DNA from: Thermoproteota archaeon
GTDB lineage: Archaea > Korarchaeota > JAOZGF01 > JAOZFZ01
NCBI GenBank assembly: GCA_027492035.1
Contig: JAOZFT010000004.1
Location: 239,929-303,928 of the forward strand
Direction of reading: 5' to 3'
DNA length: 64,000 nt
Part shown: positions 35,464 through 43,895 of the stretch, in pieces
Layout of the letters: each line of letters begins with the position of its first letter
How positions within the stretch are numbered: position 1 is the first letter of the stretch
Program-made: the position numbers and the translations under genes
Notes under the pieces: model-generated
What the model saw: the letters and a program-made list of their open reading frames with translations, nothing else
Told to the model about the DNA's origin: nothing
Database searches by the model: none

Positions 35464-35698
35464 TTCTTTAATGTTCCCACCCAAAAAAATCAACTCTTAA
35501 ATTTTTATCAAGTTATACAAAGGCAGTGTAGGATAATGTCTCCTTTTCTCAATTAAATGGAAGAAAGAGAAAATTTAAAAATTAACGCTAGTTAAGTATG
35601 AAGTAGCTCTGCTACGGAAACGTGACTGCTGAAAGTAATGAATAAAAAGAAGTAAATGTTCCTTTTTCTCGGTGACAAATCAATTCCAGGTGGCTTCT

Positions 35699-35968
35699 AT
35701 GAGTAAAGAAGAAAAATATAAAGAAACAATAAATAGGATAGTCTCTATTCTAAGAAGTATAATAGAAGACACTTCTGTCCCAAGAAATATAAGAAAAACA
35801 GCAAATGAAGCAATAACAACTCTCCTGAACAAAAACCAAACACCGGGTTTGAGAGCCAGTATCGTTACTTCTATCCTTGATGAAATAAGTAACGATCCAA
35901 ACATGCCTATGCATACAAGAACAAAAATATGGGCATGTATGAGCCAATTAGAAACAATAGTTGATTAA
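35699..35968 (+). CDS. UPF0147 family protein
   Basis: This protein of about 89 residues is all helical, with EKYKETINRIVSILRSIIED, VPRNIRKTANEAI and NDPNMPMHTRTKIW, matching UPF0147, a small archaeal family of unknown function. The ATG at 35699 is preferred because GGTGG stands a few bases upstream; a GTG at 35672 lies further out. Confidence 0.9.
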   Translation: MSKEEKYKETINRIVSILRSIIEDTSVPRNIRKTANEAITTLLNKNQTPGLRASIVTSILDEISNDPNMPMHTRTKIWACMSQLETIVD

Positions 35969-36001
35969 AGTTTCTGCCATGAAAAATATTTAGCTTTTCC
36001 G

Positions 36002-36086
36002 GCGGGGGTTGCCGAGCCAGGTTAAAGGCGCTAGCTTCAGGAGCTAGTGGATAAGCCCTGCGTGGGTTCAAATCCCACCCCCCGCA
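36002..36086 (+). tRNA. tRNA-Leu(CAG)
   Basis: The acceptor GCGGGGG/CCCCCGC, anticodon arm CTAGC-TTCAGGA-GCTAG with anticodon CAG, long variable arm and T-arm GTGGGTTCAAATCCCAC form an 85-base intronless leucine tRNA. Its D-arm (GCCGAGCCAGGTTAAAGGC) is the reference showing that tRNA-Leu(UAG) has an insertion there. Confidence 0.96.
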
Positions 36087-36129
36087 TAACTTAAACCTGT
36101 TTAAATTTCTCAATGGAGGAAAAAATCCG

Positions 36130-36645
36130 GTGAAACCTTGGGAATATATAATTCGAAGCATCTCCCGAAACGAAATAGATAATGTGATAAGGATTAACCG
36201 GGAATGCTTGCCCGAAAATTATTCCCGTTTCTTCTTCGAAGAAATCTTTAGGAATTTCCAAAGGTATTTTTTAGTAGCCGAATTTAACGGCAAAATTGTT
36301 GGTTACGCCATGGCTCGTGTGGAAACAATATTTCATTTGTTTAAATTGCAAAAAAAACTTCATTTAATCTCAATAGCAGTGCTTCCATCCTTTAGAAGAA
36401 TGGGGATCGCCTCTTCACTCCTTAAAAAACTGGAGGAAGAAGCAGTTTCGGCGGACATTTTTTCAATTTTTTTAGAAGTGAGGGTAAGTAATTACGGAGC
36501 TCTTTCATTATACAGAAAGATGGGTTTTAAAATGGTTCAGGTTTTGAAGAAATATTACAGGGACGGCGAAGACGCTTATTTAATGGAAAAAATATTGTCG
36601 AGGGGAATGGGGCCGCCCGGATTTGAACCGGGGTTTCTCGGATGA
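36130..36645 (+). CDS. rimI: RimI-like GNAT N-acetyltransferase
   Basis: This 171-residue GNAT protein contains LHLISIAVLPSFRRMGIASSLLKKL (acetyl-CoA loop R-x-x-G-I-A) and VSNYGALSLYRKMGFK, followed by the catalytic YYRDGEDAYLM end, as in RimI/Ard1 N-terminal acetyltransferases. The expected C-terminus is near residue 160. The frame continues about ten residues into the antisense of the convergent tRNA-Pro gene and stops (36643-36645) inside that gene's intron. Confidence 0.88.
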   Translation: MKPWEYIIRSISRNEIDNVIRINRECLPENYSRFFFEEIFRNFQRYFLVAEFNGKIVGYAMARVETIFHLFKLQKKLHLISIAVLPSFRRMGIASSLLKKLEEEAVSADIFSIFLEVRVSNYGALSLYRKMGFKMVQVLKKYYRDGEDAYLMEKILSRGMGPPGFEPGFLG

Positions 36646-36698
36646 ACACTCTCGAGAGCCCGAGTCTCGAAGGCTAGACCTAGCTACCCCACGGCCCC
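36608..36698 (-). tRNA. tRNA-Pro(CGG) with a variable-loop intron
   Basis: The minus-strand acceptor GGGGCCG/CGGCCCC, the D-arm GGGTAGCTAGGTCTAGCC typical of archaeal proline tRNA, the anticodon arm CGAGA-CTCGGGC-TCTCG (anticodon CGG, no anticodon intron) and the T-arm CCCGGTTCAAATCCGGG are all present. The variable region is 16 bases too long. Removing 36635-36650 restores variable loop AGAC and a 75-base tRNA. Confidence 0.92.
36635..36650 (-). other. Non-canonical intron in the variable loop of tRNA-Pro(CGG)
   Basis: The central helix CTCG/CGAG lies between bulges AGA and AAA. Cutting each bulge after its second base removes 16 bases and yields the standard TCTCG-AGAC-CCCGG junction. The outer helix is weak, so the motif is a relaxed form. 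Confidence 0.82.
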
Positions 36699-36829
36699 CC
36701 TAATCCTTTACTTTTACTTAAGTAATTTTACGTTCAATTTTTCTAGGCAGTGAAACATTTATCTTTTTAAGTCCTATTCCTTAAATTTATTTTTGTTGTT
36801 TTTACTTTCAAAATTGAAAGGTAGATTTT

Positions 36830-37564
36830 GTGCTGTCAGAATTCATAAAGGATAAGTTAGCGGCTAGAATAGCTGGAGAGATAGTTCTATCTAAAAACCC
36901 GGGAGAAACCATGAAAAAATGGAGATTAATCTTTGGCGTCAGGCAATTGCAGTTAGCCAGTTTTTTAGGTTTCTCACCAAGCGTAATTTCGGACTATGAA
37001 GGGGGAAGGAGAAAATCACCAGGTTCACAAATAATAAGAAGGTTTGTTCTATCTTTAATAAAAATAGATGAACTCAAGGGAGGAGAAAAACTTAACGAAT
37101 TGGCAACTAAGCTTTACCCTGAATTTCTCACTCCTGCACTTGTTGACATGGGTGAATTCACTTTCCCTGTGAAAATAAAAATGATTCAAGAAGTCTTGGA
37201 AGCTAAAGTGCTTTATGGTACAGAGGAATCTCTAAACAGCACAATTTATGGGTATACAATAATTGACAGTATAAAAGCCATAAAAACACTCTCCGGGGAT
37301 GATTTTCTGAAATTCTTTGGACTTACAACCCAAAGAGCCTTAATTTTCACAAAGGTTGGAAGTGGAAGGTCACCAATGGTTGCAATAAGAGTTAGAGGCT
37401 TTAAACCTGCAACTGTTATACTTCACGGCCCTGAAGAAGTGGATCCTCTAGCTATAGAACTAGCAAAAATAGAAAACTTGCCTTTGATGGTTTCAAGGTT
37501 ACCCACTCCTGAAGAAATAGCTAAGAAAATACGTTCCTTAATGGAGAGAGGGGGAGGAATATAA
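36830..37564 (+). CDS. HTH transcription regulator, COG1709 type
   Basis: This 244-residue protein has an N-terminal XRE-like helix-turn-helix (RLIFGVRQLQLASFLGFSPSVISDYEGGRRKSPG, about 32-65). A C-terminal ligand-like domain follows with FFGLTTQRALIFTKVGSGRSPMVAIRVRGFKPATVILHG. COG1709 genes are often placed directly before HMG-CoA synthase in archaea, as here, so it may control isoprenoid synthesis. The GTG start is supported by frame and domain length. Confidence 0.82.
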   Translation: MLSEFIKDKLAARIAGEIVLSKNPGETMKKWRLIFGVRQLQLASFLGFSPSVISDYEGGRRKSPGSQIIRRFVLSLIKIDELKGGEKLNELATKLYPEFLTPALVDMGEFTFPVKIKMIQEVLEAKVLYGTEESLNSTIYGYTIIDSIKAIKTLSGDDFLKFFGLTTQRALIFTKVGSGRSPMVAIRVRGFKPATVILHGPEEVDPLAIELAKIENLPLMVSRLPTPEEIAKKIRSLMERGGGI

Positions 37565-37606
37565 ATTAGTTTATTAACGTAAAATAATTTATTAATAAAC
37601 GAAAAA

Positions 37607-37663
37607 TTTATAAATAAGTATGTAATAAAAGGCTTAATTTACCAAGCAACACCCTTTAAAGGG
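37607..37663 (+). promoter_or_regulatory. Candidate promoter and palindrome upstream of HMG-CoA synthase
   Basis: TTTATAAATA at 37607-37616 is a good archaeal TATA box, predicting transcription start near 37640. The perfect 12-base palindrome CCCTTTAAAGGG (37652-37663), extended by near-symmetric AAC/GTT flanks, would lie just inside the leader. It is a plausible operator, perhaps for the COG1709 regulator. Confidence 0.4.
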
Positions 37664-37771
37664 GTTAAATGGAAGTCCAGTTTCCAAATTCTTTTTGCAG
37701 TGTCAACAGTAATCATCTTTCAAAGTTAAAGGCACCATTTTCTTCTGCAGTTATTTTCATGAGGTGATCCA

Positions 37772-38833
37772 TTGAAAAACAAAATTGATGTCGACATACT
37801 AGGTTGGGGAGGATATGTCCCAATTTACAGGATTTCAGTTGATGAAATAAGTAAAGAATGGGGTGAAAACCCTTTAAAATGGAGAAAAATGCTTGGGTTA
37901 TGTGAAAAATCAGTCCCTTCCCTAGACGAGGACTCAACCACACTGGCTGTGGAGGCATGTAAAATTTGCTTAAAAAGGGCTCAGGTGGATCCCTCTGAAA
38001 TTACTGCCATTTATGTAGGCACTGAGTCGAAAGCTTACGCTGTAAAACCCACTTCCACAATTATAGCTCAAGCGCTAGGGTTATCGCCATCTATTTCTTC
38101 CGCAGATATGGAATTCGCTTGTAAAGCTGGCACTGAAGCCTTAACCGTCTGTATGAGCCAAGTTATCTCGAGAGGAGGGGTGGGTTTAGCCATAGGGACC
38201 GATACTGCTCAAGGCAGACCTAAAGATCCCCTAGAGTACTCTGCCGGAGCTGGAGCTGCTGCATTTATTTTGGGCAGTAAACACTCTAAAAGGGAGTCAG
38301 CTGCAAAAATCCTTTTTCATTACTCCTATGTTACTGACACACCTGATTTTTGGAGAAAGAATGGCGATAAATATCCCTGCCATGCTGAAAGATTTACCGG
38401 CTCCCCTGCATACTTCAAACATACAGTGAATGCAGCTAGAACATTAATGAAAACAGTTGGAACTAACCCTTCAGATTACCAGCATGTAATTTTTCACCAG
38501 CCTAATGGTAAGTTTCCTCTTAAAGCCGCTAAACTTTTAGGGTTCGTTAAGAAACAGCTAAAATATGGTTTACTGGTGGATAAGATAGGGAATACTTACT
38601 CAGCTAATTCCCTTCTTGGACTTGTTTCAGTTTTAGATAATGCAGCCCCAGGCGATAAAATATTGCTTGTGTCCTTCGGCTCAGGAGCTGGTAGTGACGC
38701 CTTCCACTTAGAGGTTCAAGAAGGAATAAGTGAAAAGAAGAGGTTAGCTTTACCGCTTGAAAAATTCATTAACAGAAAAATAAATGTTTCCTATGGGTCT
38801 TATGTTAGGAAACGTGCAATGCTTTATGTTTAA
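37772..38833 (+). CDS. mvaS: Hydroxymethylglutaryl-CoA synthase
   Basis: This 353-residue thiolase-fold enzyme has the archaeal HMG-CoA synthase start DILGWGGYVPIYRI, the catalytic cysteine in MEFACKAGTEAL, YFKHTVNAARTLM, and the histidine in HVIFHQPNGKFP. It makes HMG-CoA for the mevalonate pathway. The TTG start has a strong GAGGTGATCC site. The thiolase and DUF35 genes follow in the order known for the archaeal complex that channels acetoacetyl-CoA. Confidence 0.97.
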   Translation: MKNKIDVDILGWGGYVPIYRISVDEISKEWGENPLKWRKMLGLCEKSVPSLDEDSTTLAVEACKICLKRAQVDPSEITAIYVGTESKAYAVKPTSTIIAQALGLSPSISSADMEFACKAGTEALTVCMSQVISRGGVGLAIGTDTAQGRPKDPLEYSAGAGAAAFILGSKHSKRESAAKILFHYSYVTDTPDFWRKNGDKYPCHAERFTGSPAYFKHTVNAARTLMKTVGTNPSDYQHVIFHQPNGKFPLKAAKLLGFVKKQLKYGLLVDKIGNTYSANSLLGLVSVLDNAAPGDKILLVSFGSGAGSDAFHLEVQEGISEKKRLALPLEKFINRKINVSYGSYVRKRAMLYV

Positions 38834-38857
38834 TTAACTGTTTAAGGTGTTTTTATT

Positions 38858-40015
38858 TTGAGAAGGGTTGTCATGGCTGGCTACGGCTTAATCAGGGTTG
38901 GTGAGCATTGGAATAAGTCATTAAGGCACTTAGGTGCTGAAGTCTACTTGGATTTAGTTAGCAGGGTTGGTGAAGTGAAAATAAATAAAGTGTATGTCTC
39001 AAGCCTATTTGCCGCGGAGTCATCTCATCAATATCTATTTGCTCCCCTACTAGCGGACCATTTAGGTTTAGAGCATGTTCCTGCTACAAGAGTAGAAGCT
39101 GGAGATGCTTCTGGTGGAATAGCTGTTCATGAAGCGTTTTTAAGTATAAAATCAGGAATGTTTGACAGTGTCTTGGTTATTGGTGCAGAGAAAATGACAG
39201 AGCATGTTGCTTCTATTTCTACAGAGAGTAGAGCAAAACTACTTGATTCAAAATATGAATCCCCCCACGGTTTAACTTTGGCAGGTACTTATGCATTAAT
39301 GATGCGTGAATACATGGACAAATACTCTGTACCAAGAGAAGCTTTCGGCATGTTTTCTGTAGAAATGCATAAAAATGCAGTAAATAACCCGTACGCCCAA
39401 TTAAGATTTCCAATTACCCTAGAAAAGTATTTTGAATCACCTACAACAGCTGACCCTTTAAAACTCTACGATTGCGCCCCTATAAGTGACGGAGCTGCAG
39501 CTTTGCTCCTAACTTCCCTAGATTACGGGAAGGAAATCAGCGACTCATTAGTTGAAATAAAGGCTAGTTCAGCAGCCACAGATAATTTCTCAATTATTGA
39601 CCGTGACTCTATACTTGAACTTAAAAGTACAAGTAAAGCTTTAGAAGAAGCTCTTTCAGAAGCCAAAGTTAAGAGAAGAAACATTGACGTCTTAGAAATA
39701 CATGACTCCTTCACAATTGCCGCTTTCCTTTCTCTTGAAAGTTTAGGTTTCTCACAGAAAGGCAAAACTCATGAACTTGTTTTAAATAATTATTTCTCCA
39801 AAGATTCAGATTTACCTGTTAACCCAGGTGGTGGATTAAAAGCTAGAGGCCATCCTATGGGAGCAACAGGTGTTTATCAGCTTGTGGAAAGCTATATGCA
39901 ACTCACTGGTGAAGCTGGTCACTTCCAAGTACCTGACCCGAAAAATATCCTTGTTCAAAATATGGGGGGCACAGGTTCCATTACTGCAGTTCATATTTTA
40001 AGTAGAATCGAATGA
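38858..40015 (+). CDS. Acetyl-CoA acetyltransferase (thiolase)
   Basis: This 385-residue SCP2-like thiolase has VEAGDASGGIAVHEAFLSIKSG at the nucleophile region, where a serine sits in place of the usual cysteine environment (GDASGG). It also has HDSFTIAAFLSLE and the C-terminal NPGGGLKARGHPMGATGVYQ. In archaea it supplies acetoacetyl-CoA directly to HMG-CoA synthase, bridged by the DUF35 protein. Its stop overlaps the next gene by four bases. Confidence 0.95.
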   Translation: MRRVVMAGYGLIRVGEHWNKSLRHLGAEVYLDLVSRVGEVKINKVYVSSLFAAESSHQYLFAPLLADHLGLEHVPATRVEAGDASGGIAVHEAFLSIKSGMFDSVLVIGAEKMTEHVASISTESRAKLLDSKYESPHGLTLAGTYALMMREYMDKYSVPREAFGMFSVEMHKNAVNNPYAQLRFPITLEKYFESPTTADPLKLYDCAPISDGAAALLLTSLDYGKEISDSLVEIKASSAATDNFSIIDRDSILELKSTSKALEEALSEAKVKRRNIDVLEIHDSFTIAAFLSLESLGFSQKGKTHELVLNNYFSKDSDLPVNPGGGLKARGHPMGATGVYQLVESYMQLTGEAGHFQVPDPKNILVQNMGGTGSITAVHILSRIE

Positions 40016-40431
40016 GAAAGAGATGGTTACTTGTGGCTAGTGCACCTCAGGTATGGAGGGAATCAAAGCAAAGGTATAAATTAATAGGTTTCGAATGTGA
40101 AAACTGCAAAAGACCCTTCTTTGTTGAAAGGGTAATCTGTCCCAACTGTAAATCAAGGAAAATAAGGGAAATAAGGTTGGGTGCTGAAGGAACAGTAGAA
40201 AGCTTTACTGTCATATTTAACCCACCTAAAAAATTTGAGTACCACTCCCCTTATATAATTGGGTTAATTAAATTGAAGAAAGGGGTTAAAGTAATTGGGC
40301 AAATTGTTGATTGTCTCCCTCAAGAGGTTAAAGTAGGGTTGGAAGTGGAAGTCTCCTTCAGAATTGTTTCTAAAGATGAAGACACGGGTTTAATTATGTA
40401 TGGCTATAAATTTAGACCTAAAATCTATTAA
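40012..40431 (+). CDS. DUF35 zinc-ribbon/OB-fold scaffold protein
   Basis: This 139-residue protein has a zinc ribbon CENCKRPFFVERVICPNC at about 28-45, then an OB fold (GTVESFTVIFNPPKKFEY, VGLEVEVSFRIV). In archaea this protein holds thiolase and HMG-CoA synthase together. The four-base overlap with the thiolase gene supports that partnership. Confidence 0.95.
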   Translation: MRKRWLLVASAPQVWRESKQRYKLIGFECENCKRPFFVERVICPNCKSRKIREIRLGAEGTVESFTVIFNPPKKFEYHSPYIIGLIKLKKGVKVIGQIVDCLPQEVKVGLEVEVSFRIVSKDEDTGLIMYGYKFRPKIY

Positions 40432-40442
40432 AAACAACTTCT

Positions 40443-40799
40443 CTACTTTCCTGATTTTAATTTAAGGATTGCACCAGCTAAATCTCCCTTTTCCTCAATT
40501 AACGCTTTTTTAGCTGCTTCATAATCAACTCCAGCTTTTTCTGCAACCAAGGCAATATCCTCTTCGGGTATCTCTAATTCTTCCTCTATCTCCTCTTCTA
40601 TTATTTCCCCCTCGATTTGAATAACCTTTCTTGGACCGTAGCTTACAACTGAAACTACAGGATCGTAAACAACGAGTTTTTTTTCATTTCCCTCCAGAAC
40701 AACTTTATTTATATCTTCTAAAGGCTCAATACTAACCCCCATTTTCTTCATTAACCGTGTTATCTCTCTTTGACTCGGCATTTTTCTTAAAGGCTTCAA
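40443..40799 (-). CDS. Nascent polypeptide-associated complex protein (aNAC)
   Basis: This 118-residue protein has the NAC domain (VSIEPLEDINKVVLEGNEKKLVVYDPVV, then PRKVIQIEGE) and a C-terminal UBA domain (IALVAEKAGVDYEAAKKALIEEKGDLAGAILKL). It binds chains emerging from the ribosome. It diverges from the MBF1 gene across about 190 AT-rich bases that should hold both promoters. Confidence 0.95.
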   Translation of the reverse strand: MKPLRKMPSQREITRLMKKMGVSIEPLEDINKVVLEGNEKKLVVYDPVVSVVSYGPRKVIQIEGEIIEEEIEEELEIPEEDIALVAEKAGVDYEAAKKALIEEKGDLAGAILKLKSGK

Positions 40800-40992
40800 G
40801 TAAATCCCTCCCTAAGTTTTCGGCTCTAAGTAGTTGCGTTAAGTTTTTAAACTGCTTAAATATAAATTAAGTGTTTAAATTTTAAAAACATATCAAACTA
40901 TTCCTTTAACAAGGAAGAATTTAACCATTTTAAACTAAACCTAACACCTTTAACGGAAACAATAAAAACCTAAAGGGGAAAATGGGGGAATT

Positions 40993-41517
40993 ATGTTTTG
41001 TGAAATTTGCGGGAAAAAAATAACCTCTACCCTCTACCGAATAACTCTTGAGGGGAGTGTGTTAATAGTTTGTAAAGAGTGTTCAGTTTTTGGAGAAAAT
41101 GCAAAACCCTATATACCCAAAAAAACTGTACCTAAACCAAAAGAAAAAAGGGGGACTAAAGAAACCCGGTATAAGAAAAATCTCAAGGTAATTAAGGAAC
41201 CAAAAGATAAAGGTTTCGACGAAGAGTATGAGATAGTTGAGAATTACAGTGAAATAATAAAGGGTATAAGATTGAAACTAGGCTTAAAACAGGAAAAATT
41301 TGCAGAAATCCTCAATGAAAAAACTTCCTTAATTAAGAAAATAGAAAAAGGAGCTATAGAACCCTCTTTAGATCTTGCAAGGAAAATAGAGAGAAGGTTT
41401 AATGTAAAAATTATCAAAGAAAAGGTCCAGGAAGAAGTATTAAATTCCAAGTTTTCAGGTAAGGAAGAAGCTTTAACTTTAGGTGAAATAGCAAGAATCA
41501 AAGAGAAGCGTAGTTGA
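40993..41517 (+). CDS. Archaeal multiprotein bridging factor aMBF1
   Basis: This 174-residue protein starts with a zinc ribbon (FCEICGKK ... VCKECSVFG). A basic linker follows, then a Cro/C1-type helix-turn-helix (IKGIRLKLGLKQEKFAEILNEKTSLIKKIEKG). This is the aMBF1 layout of a transcription coactivator or ribosome-associated factor. It ends just before the convergent Trm56 gene. Confidence 0.95.
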   Translation: MFCEICGKKITSTLYRITLEGSVLIVCKECSVFGENAKPYIPKKTVPKPKEKRGTKETRYKKNLKVIKEPKDKGFDEEYEIVENYSEIIKGIRLKLGLKQEKFAEILNEKTSLIKKIEKGAIEPSLDLARKIERRFNVKIIKEKVQEEVLNSKFSGKEEALTLGEIARIKEKRS

Positions 41518-41527
41518 AGGCCCTTTC

Positions 41528-42052
41528 CTATATAGCAATTACTTTTTTTCCCTTTTCTGAAGGCAAAATTTTTACTTTAGCATTAGGGTATTTAAAATAA
41601 ATTTCTCTTCCATCAAATAACCTATCCAGAAAAACAGCTAATGCAGCTATTTCGGAATGTGGTTGGTTAGTTACTGAAATGTTATAATCTGAAACTTCAT
41701 ACACCCAACCAGGCACTTTCTCCGCTCCTACCACAACCATGATTTTTTTTTCCTCCCTAAGTTCATTCACTTTTTCCAATAAGGGCACACCATACATCGT
41801 TAAATGAACAACCACCCCTCCCTTCTTTCTCCATTCCAGAACTAGTTCTCTAGGTTTTTCGGTTGAGTTTACTTGGAACTTTCCTCCAAAGATTTCACAA
41901 ACCCTTTTTACCCTTTCTTCTATTTCTTTTTCGTAAATGTTTGCGAAAATTATTTCCTTAGCTCCGAAGGCTCTAGCAACTAAAGCTACATGTGTACTAA
42001 CTCTTTTATCCCTACTTAACCTATGCCCAAGCCTTAAAACCACAATTTCCAT
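41528..42052 (-). CDS. trm56: tRNA (cytidine(56)-2-prime-O)-methyltransferase
   Basis: This 174-residue SPOUT methyltransferase begins VVLRLGHRLSRDKRVSTHVALVARAFGA and has VVVGAEKVPGWVYEVSDYNISV plus NQPHSEIAALAVFLDRLF, forming the knotted SAM site. Archaeal Trm56 methylates C56 in the T-loop. The length is typical. Confidence 0.95.
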   Translation of the reverse strand: MEIVVLRLGHRLSRDKRVSTHVALVARAFGAKEIIFANIYEKEIEERVKRVCEIFGGKFQVNSTEKPRELVLEWRKKGGVVVHLTMYGVPLLEKVNELREEKKIMVVVGAEKVPGWVYEVSDYNISVTNQPHSEIAALAVFLDRLFDGREIYFKYPNAKVKILPSEKGKKVIAI

Positions 42053-42170
42053 TAATCCTCTCCATTTTTGGAAAGGGATAAATGTATAAATTTATATTTT
42101 TCATTTACCCTTACAACCTCTTAAAAACAAAAAAAGTTAAATTCTTCCAGTTTAGAAAGGGGAGGCTTTT

Positions 42171-42686
42171 ATGTCACTTACTTTGCAACATATTGAGAAG
42201 TATCCTTTTTTTGATGTTATTGAGCAAATAGCAGGAGAAGAAGCATGTGAAATAGTGAAATCTCTTCTCTTCGAAGATAAAACAATTAAAGAGATAGCTA
42301 AAGACACAGGGTTAAAAATTAACTTAATAAGGAAAGTACTGTATAAATTAAACAAATACTATATTGCCACTTACGAAAAAAGCGAGAAGAAAATAAACCC
42401 TATCTTCAGGGAGTTCACATGGAGATTTAACCCTCAAGCAGTTGTGAAGTATGTAGAGAAGAGAAAAGAAGTTCTAATTGATAACTTAAAAAAGAACCTT
42501 AATTACCTAAGCCAAAAACAAGTATTCTTCTGCGGAAACCAAGGCTGCTCAACCTATGATTTCGAAAAAGCCTTTGAATTAAATTTTAAATGCCCTAACT
42601 GTAATACCGCTTTGAAACTTCTAGATTCCACAACTACAATAAATAAAATAAAGACCTTCCTAAGCAAAGTCTACACAAATTACTAA
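42171..42686 (+). CDS. tfe: Transcription initiation factor TFE (alpha subunit)
   Basis: This 171-residue protein has an N-terminal winged helix (EACEIVKSLLFEDKTIKEIAKDTGLKINLIRKVLYKL) and a C-terminal zinc ribbon with VFFCGNQGC and FKCPNC. TFE stabilises the open transcription complex. tRNA-Val follows 41 bases downstream. Confidence 0.95.
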   Translation: MSLTLQHIEKYPFFDVIEQIAGEEACEIVKSLLFEDKTIKEIAKDTGLKINLIRKVLYKLNKYYIATYEKSEKKINPIFREFTWRFNPQAVVKYVEKRKEVLIDNLKKNLNYLSQKQVFFCGNQGCSTYDFEKAFELNFKCPNCNTALKLLDSTTTINKIKTFLSKVYTNY

Positions 42687-42700
42687 TGGAAACGATCTTA

Positions 42701-42711
42701 TTTTAAATTTG
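42701..42711 (+). promoter_or_regulatory. Candidate TATA box for tRNA-Val(UAC)
   Basis: TTTTAAATTTG centred about 24 bases before the tRNA 5-prime end is a typical archaeal TATA element at the right distance, with no gene between. Confidence 0.45.
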
Positions 42712-42727
42712 TTTATCCTAAACCTGT

Positions 42728-42817
42728 GGGCCGGTGGTCTAGACGGCTATGACGTCGCCCTTACGTGACATTTGCTGAGTAAGGCGGAGGTCGTGGGTTC
42801 GAATCCCACCCGGCCCA
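42728..42817 (+). tRNA. tRNA-Val(UAC) with anticodon-loop intron
   Basis: The acceptor GGGCCGG/CCGGCCC, D-arm GTCTAGACGGCTATGAC and T-arm GTGGGTTCGAATCCCAC are intact, with anticodon UAC in stem TCGCC/GGCGG. A 16-base intron (42766-42781) is at 37/38, with central helix CTTA/TGAG and bulges CGT and TAA. No CCA is encoded. It lacks the D-loop intron found in tRNA-Val(GAC). Confidence 0.95.
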
Positions 42818-43492
42818 CTAAATTTTTTTAAGTGAATCCTTAAGTTTTTAACATGGCTTCAACCTTTAACTTAACTTGATGAGAGTTGCCAATAAATATT
42901 CTTACCTTCTTTCAGGATGTGGATGTTCAATAACCTCTCCGCCTCCCCTAATCATGATAGGGTGAGTTAAAACCTAAAAGATCACCAAAAAGACTAAAGC
43001 CAATAATTACGTATAAAACGCCTTGGTGCATCCTCCCCCATTTTTCATCTCACTTCTCCTTTACTCCCAAAATGTTTAAAGTCTGCGTTTAAATAAATAC
43101 AATTCAAATAAATCCTTCTAGTTTAAAACGCTATGTCTTTGTACAGTTGTACAAACCACTTGCACAAGGAAAGGTTGACACTGTTGGGGACACCATTCCC
43201 AACGTCATTGAAGAGCTTATATCGTAAAAAAGAGGAGGAAATTTACAATAAAATTATAAAACGATTTTGAAGAGAAGCAGAAAGGACCGACGTTTAGAGC
43301 TGGTTTTAGATTTAAAAACGCTCATATGAGAAGTGATATATGGTTGATCCCTCGAATTTATTCTTAAGAAGGATTCTTCTGTTACAATTTTAACTAATAC
43401 ACTAACTAATCTTTCTTTTCTTATATATCTTATATAATAAGCGTTCTCATTTATTGATTTAATTAGCTTATTCGTTACTTGCCTATAAGGCT
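42818..43492. other. Gene-poor region with small fragments
   Basis: No complete gene is supported. A short minus-strand frame ends PIMIRGGGEVIEHPHPERR (stop near 42913). A plus-strand frame of about 48 codons, without a clear start, ends GDTIPNVIEELIS (stop near 43228). Both have coding-like sequence but look like ends of lost genes. The rest is AT-rich with T-runs. Confidence 0.35.
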
Positions 43493-43826
43493 TTATAGCT
43501 TGGAAATAGCATAAATCCAGAAATTCACGTCCAAAGTTTCCAGAGTCTCTTTTTCATCTTTGTCGTAGATGTAAATTGTGCCACTCCTAACTTCACCAGC
43601 TAATTTCTCGTCTCCTTTGGAGATCCATTCAACTTTAAGCTCGTAGCCTAGCCTAAACTTGTTTTTCAATCTCTCAATCTCTTTTTTAAGCTCCTTCCTA
43701 AGTTTAAAGCTTAACCCTTTTAAAGCTCGATTAGTTCTTCCTTTCTATGGTTTAAGGCATCCTCTTCACTATGTTTCCTTTTGTAAAGGGTTTTCTTTGT
43801 TGATTTACCCTGTTCCTTTTAAAAAA
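43493..43826 (-). pseudogene. Frameshifted remnant of an unrecognised protein gene
   Basis: One minus-strand frame reads KSTKKTLYKRKHSEEDALNH and so on, ending ...KEELIEL. In a second, overlapping frame the protein continues KGLSFKLRKELKKEIERLKN through KVEWISKGDEKLAGEVRSG and ends FWIYAISKL. The two parts join sensibly only with a frame change near 43730, and neither part has a good start codon. The family is unknown to me. A sequencing error is possible. Confidence 0.55.
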
Positions 43827-43895
43827 AGAGATAGTTAAAAAGGAAACTTAAGTTTTTAAAAAGTGGAGTTTTGTGTTTGGAGGTGTTTTGAATTA

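Noticed and set aside
35907..36161. Minus-strand frame with WDLNPRRAYPLAPEASAFNLA
   Set aside because: This is the translated complement of tRNA-Leu(CAG); such peptides are a well-known annotation artefact.
38858..40015. Thiolase read as inactive because the nucleophile region shows GDASGG
   Set aside because: Archaeal SCP2-like thiolases differ from bacterial enzymes in this region, and the cluster with HMG-CoA synthase and DUF35 supports a working enzyme; I cannot assign the nucleophile without an alignment.
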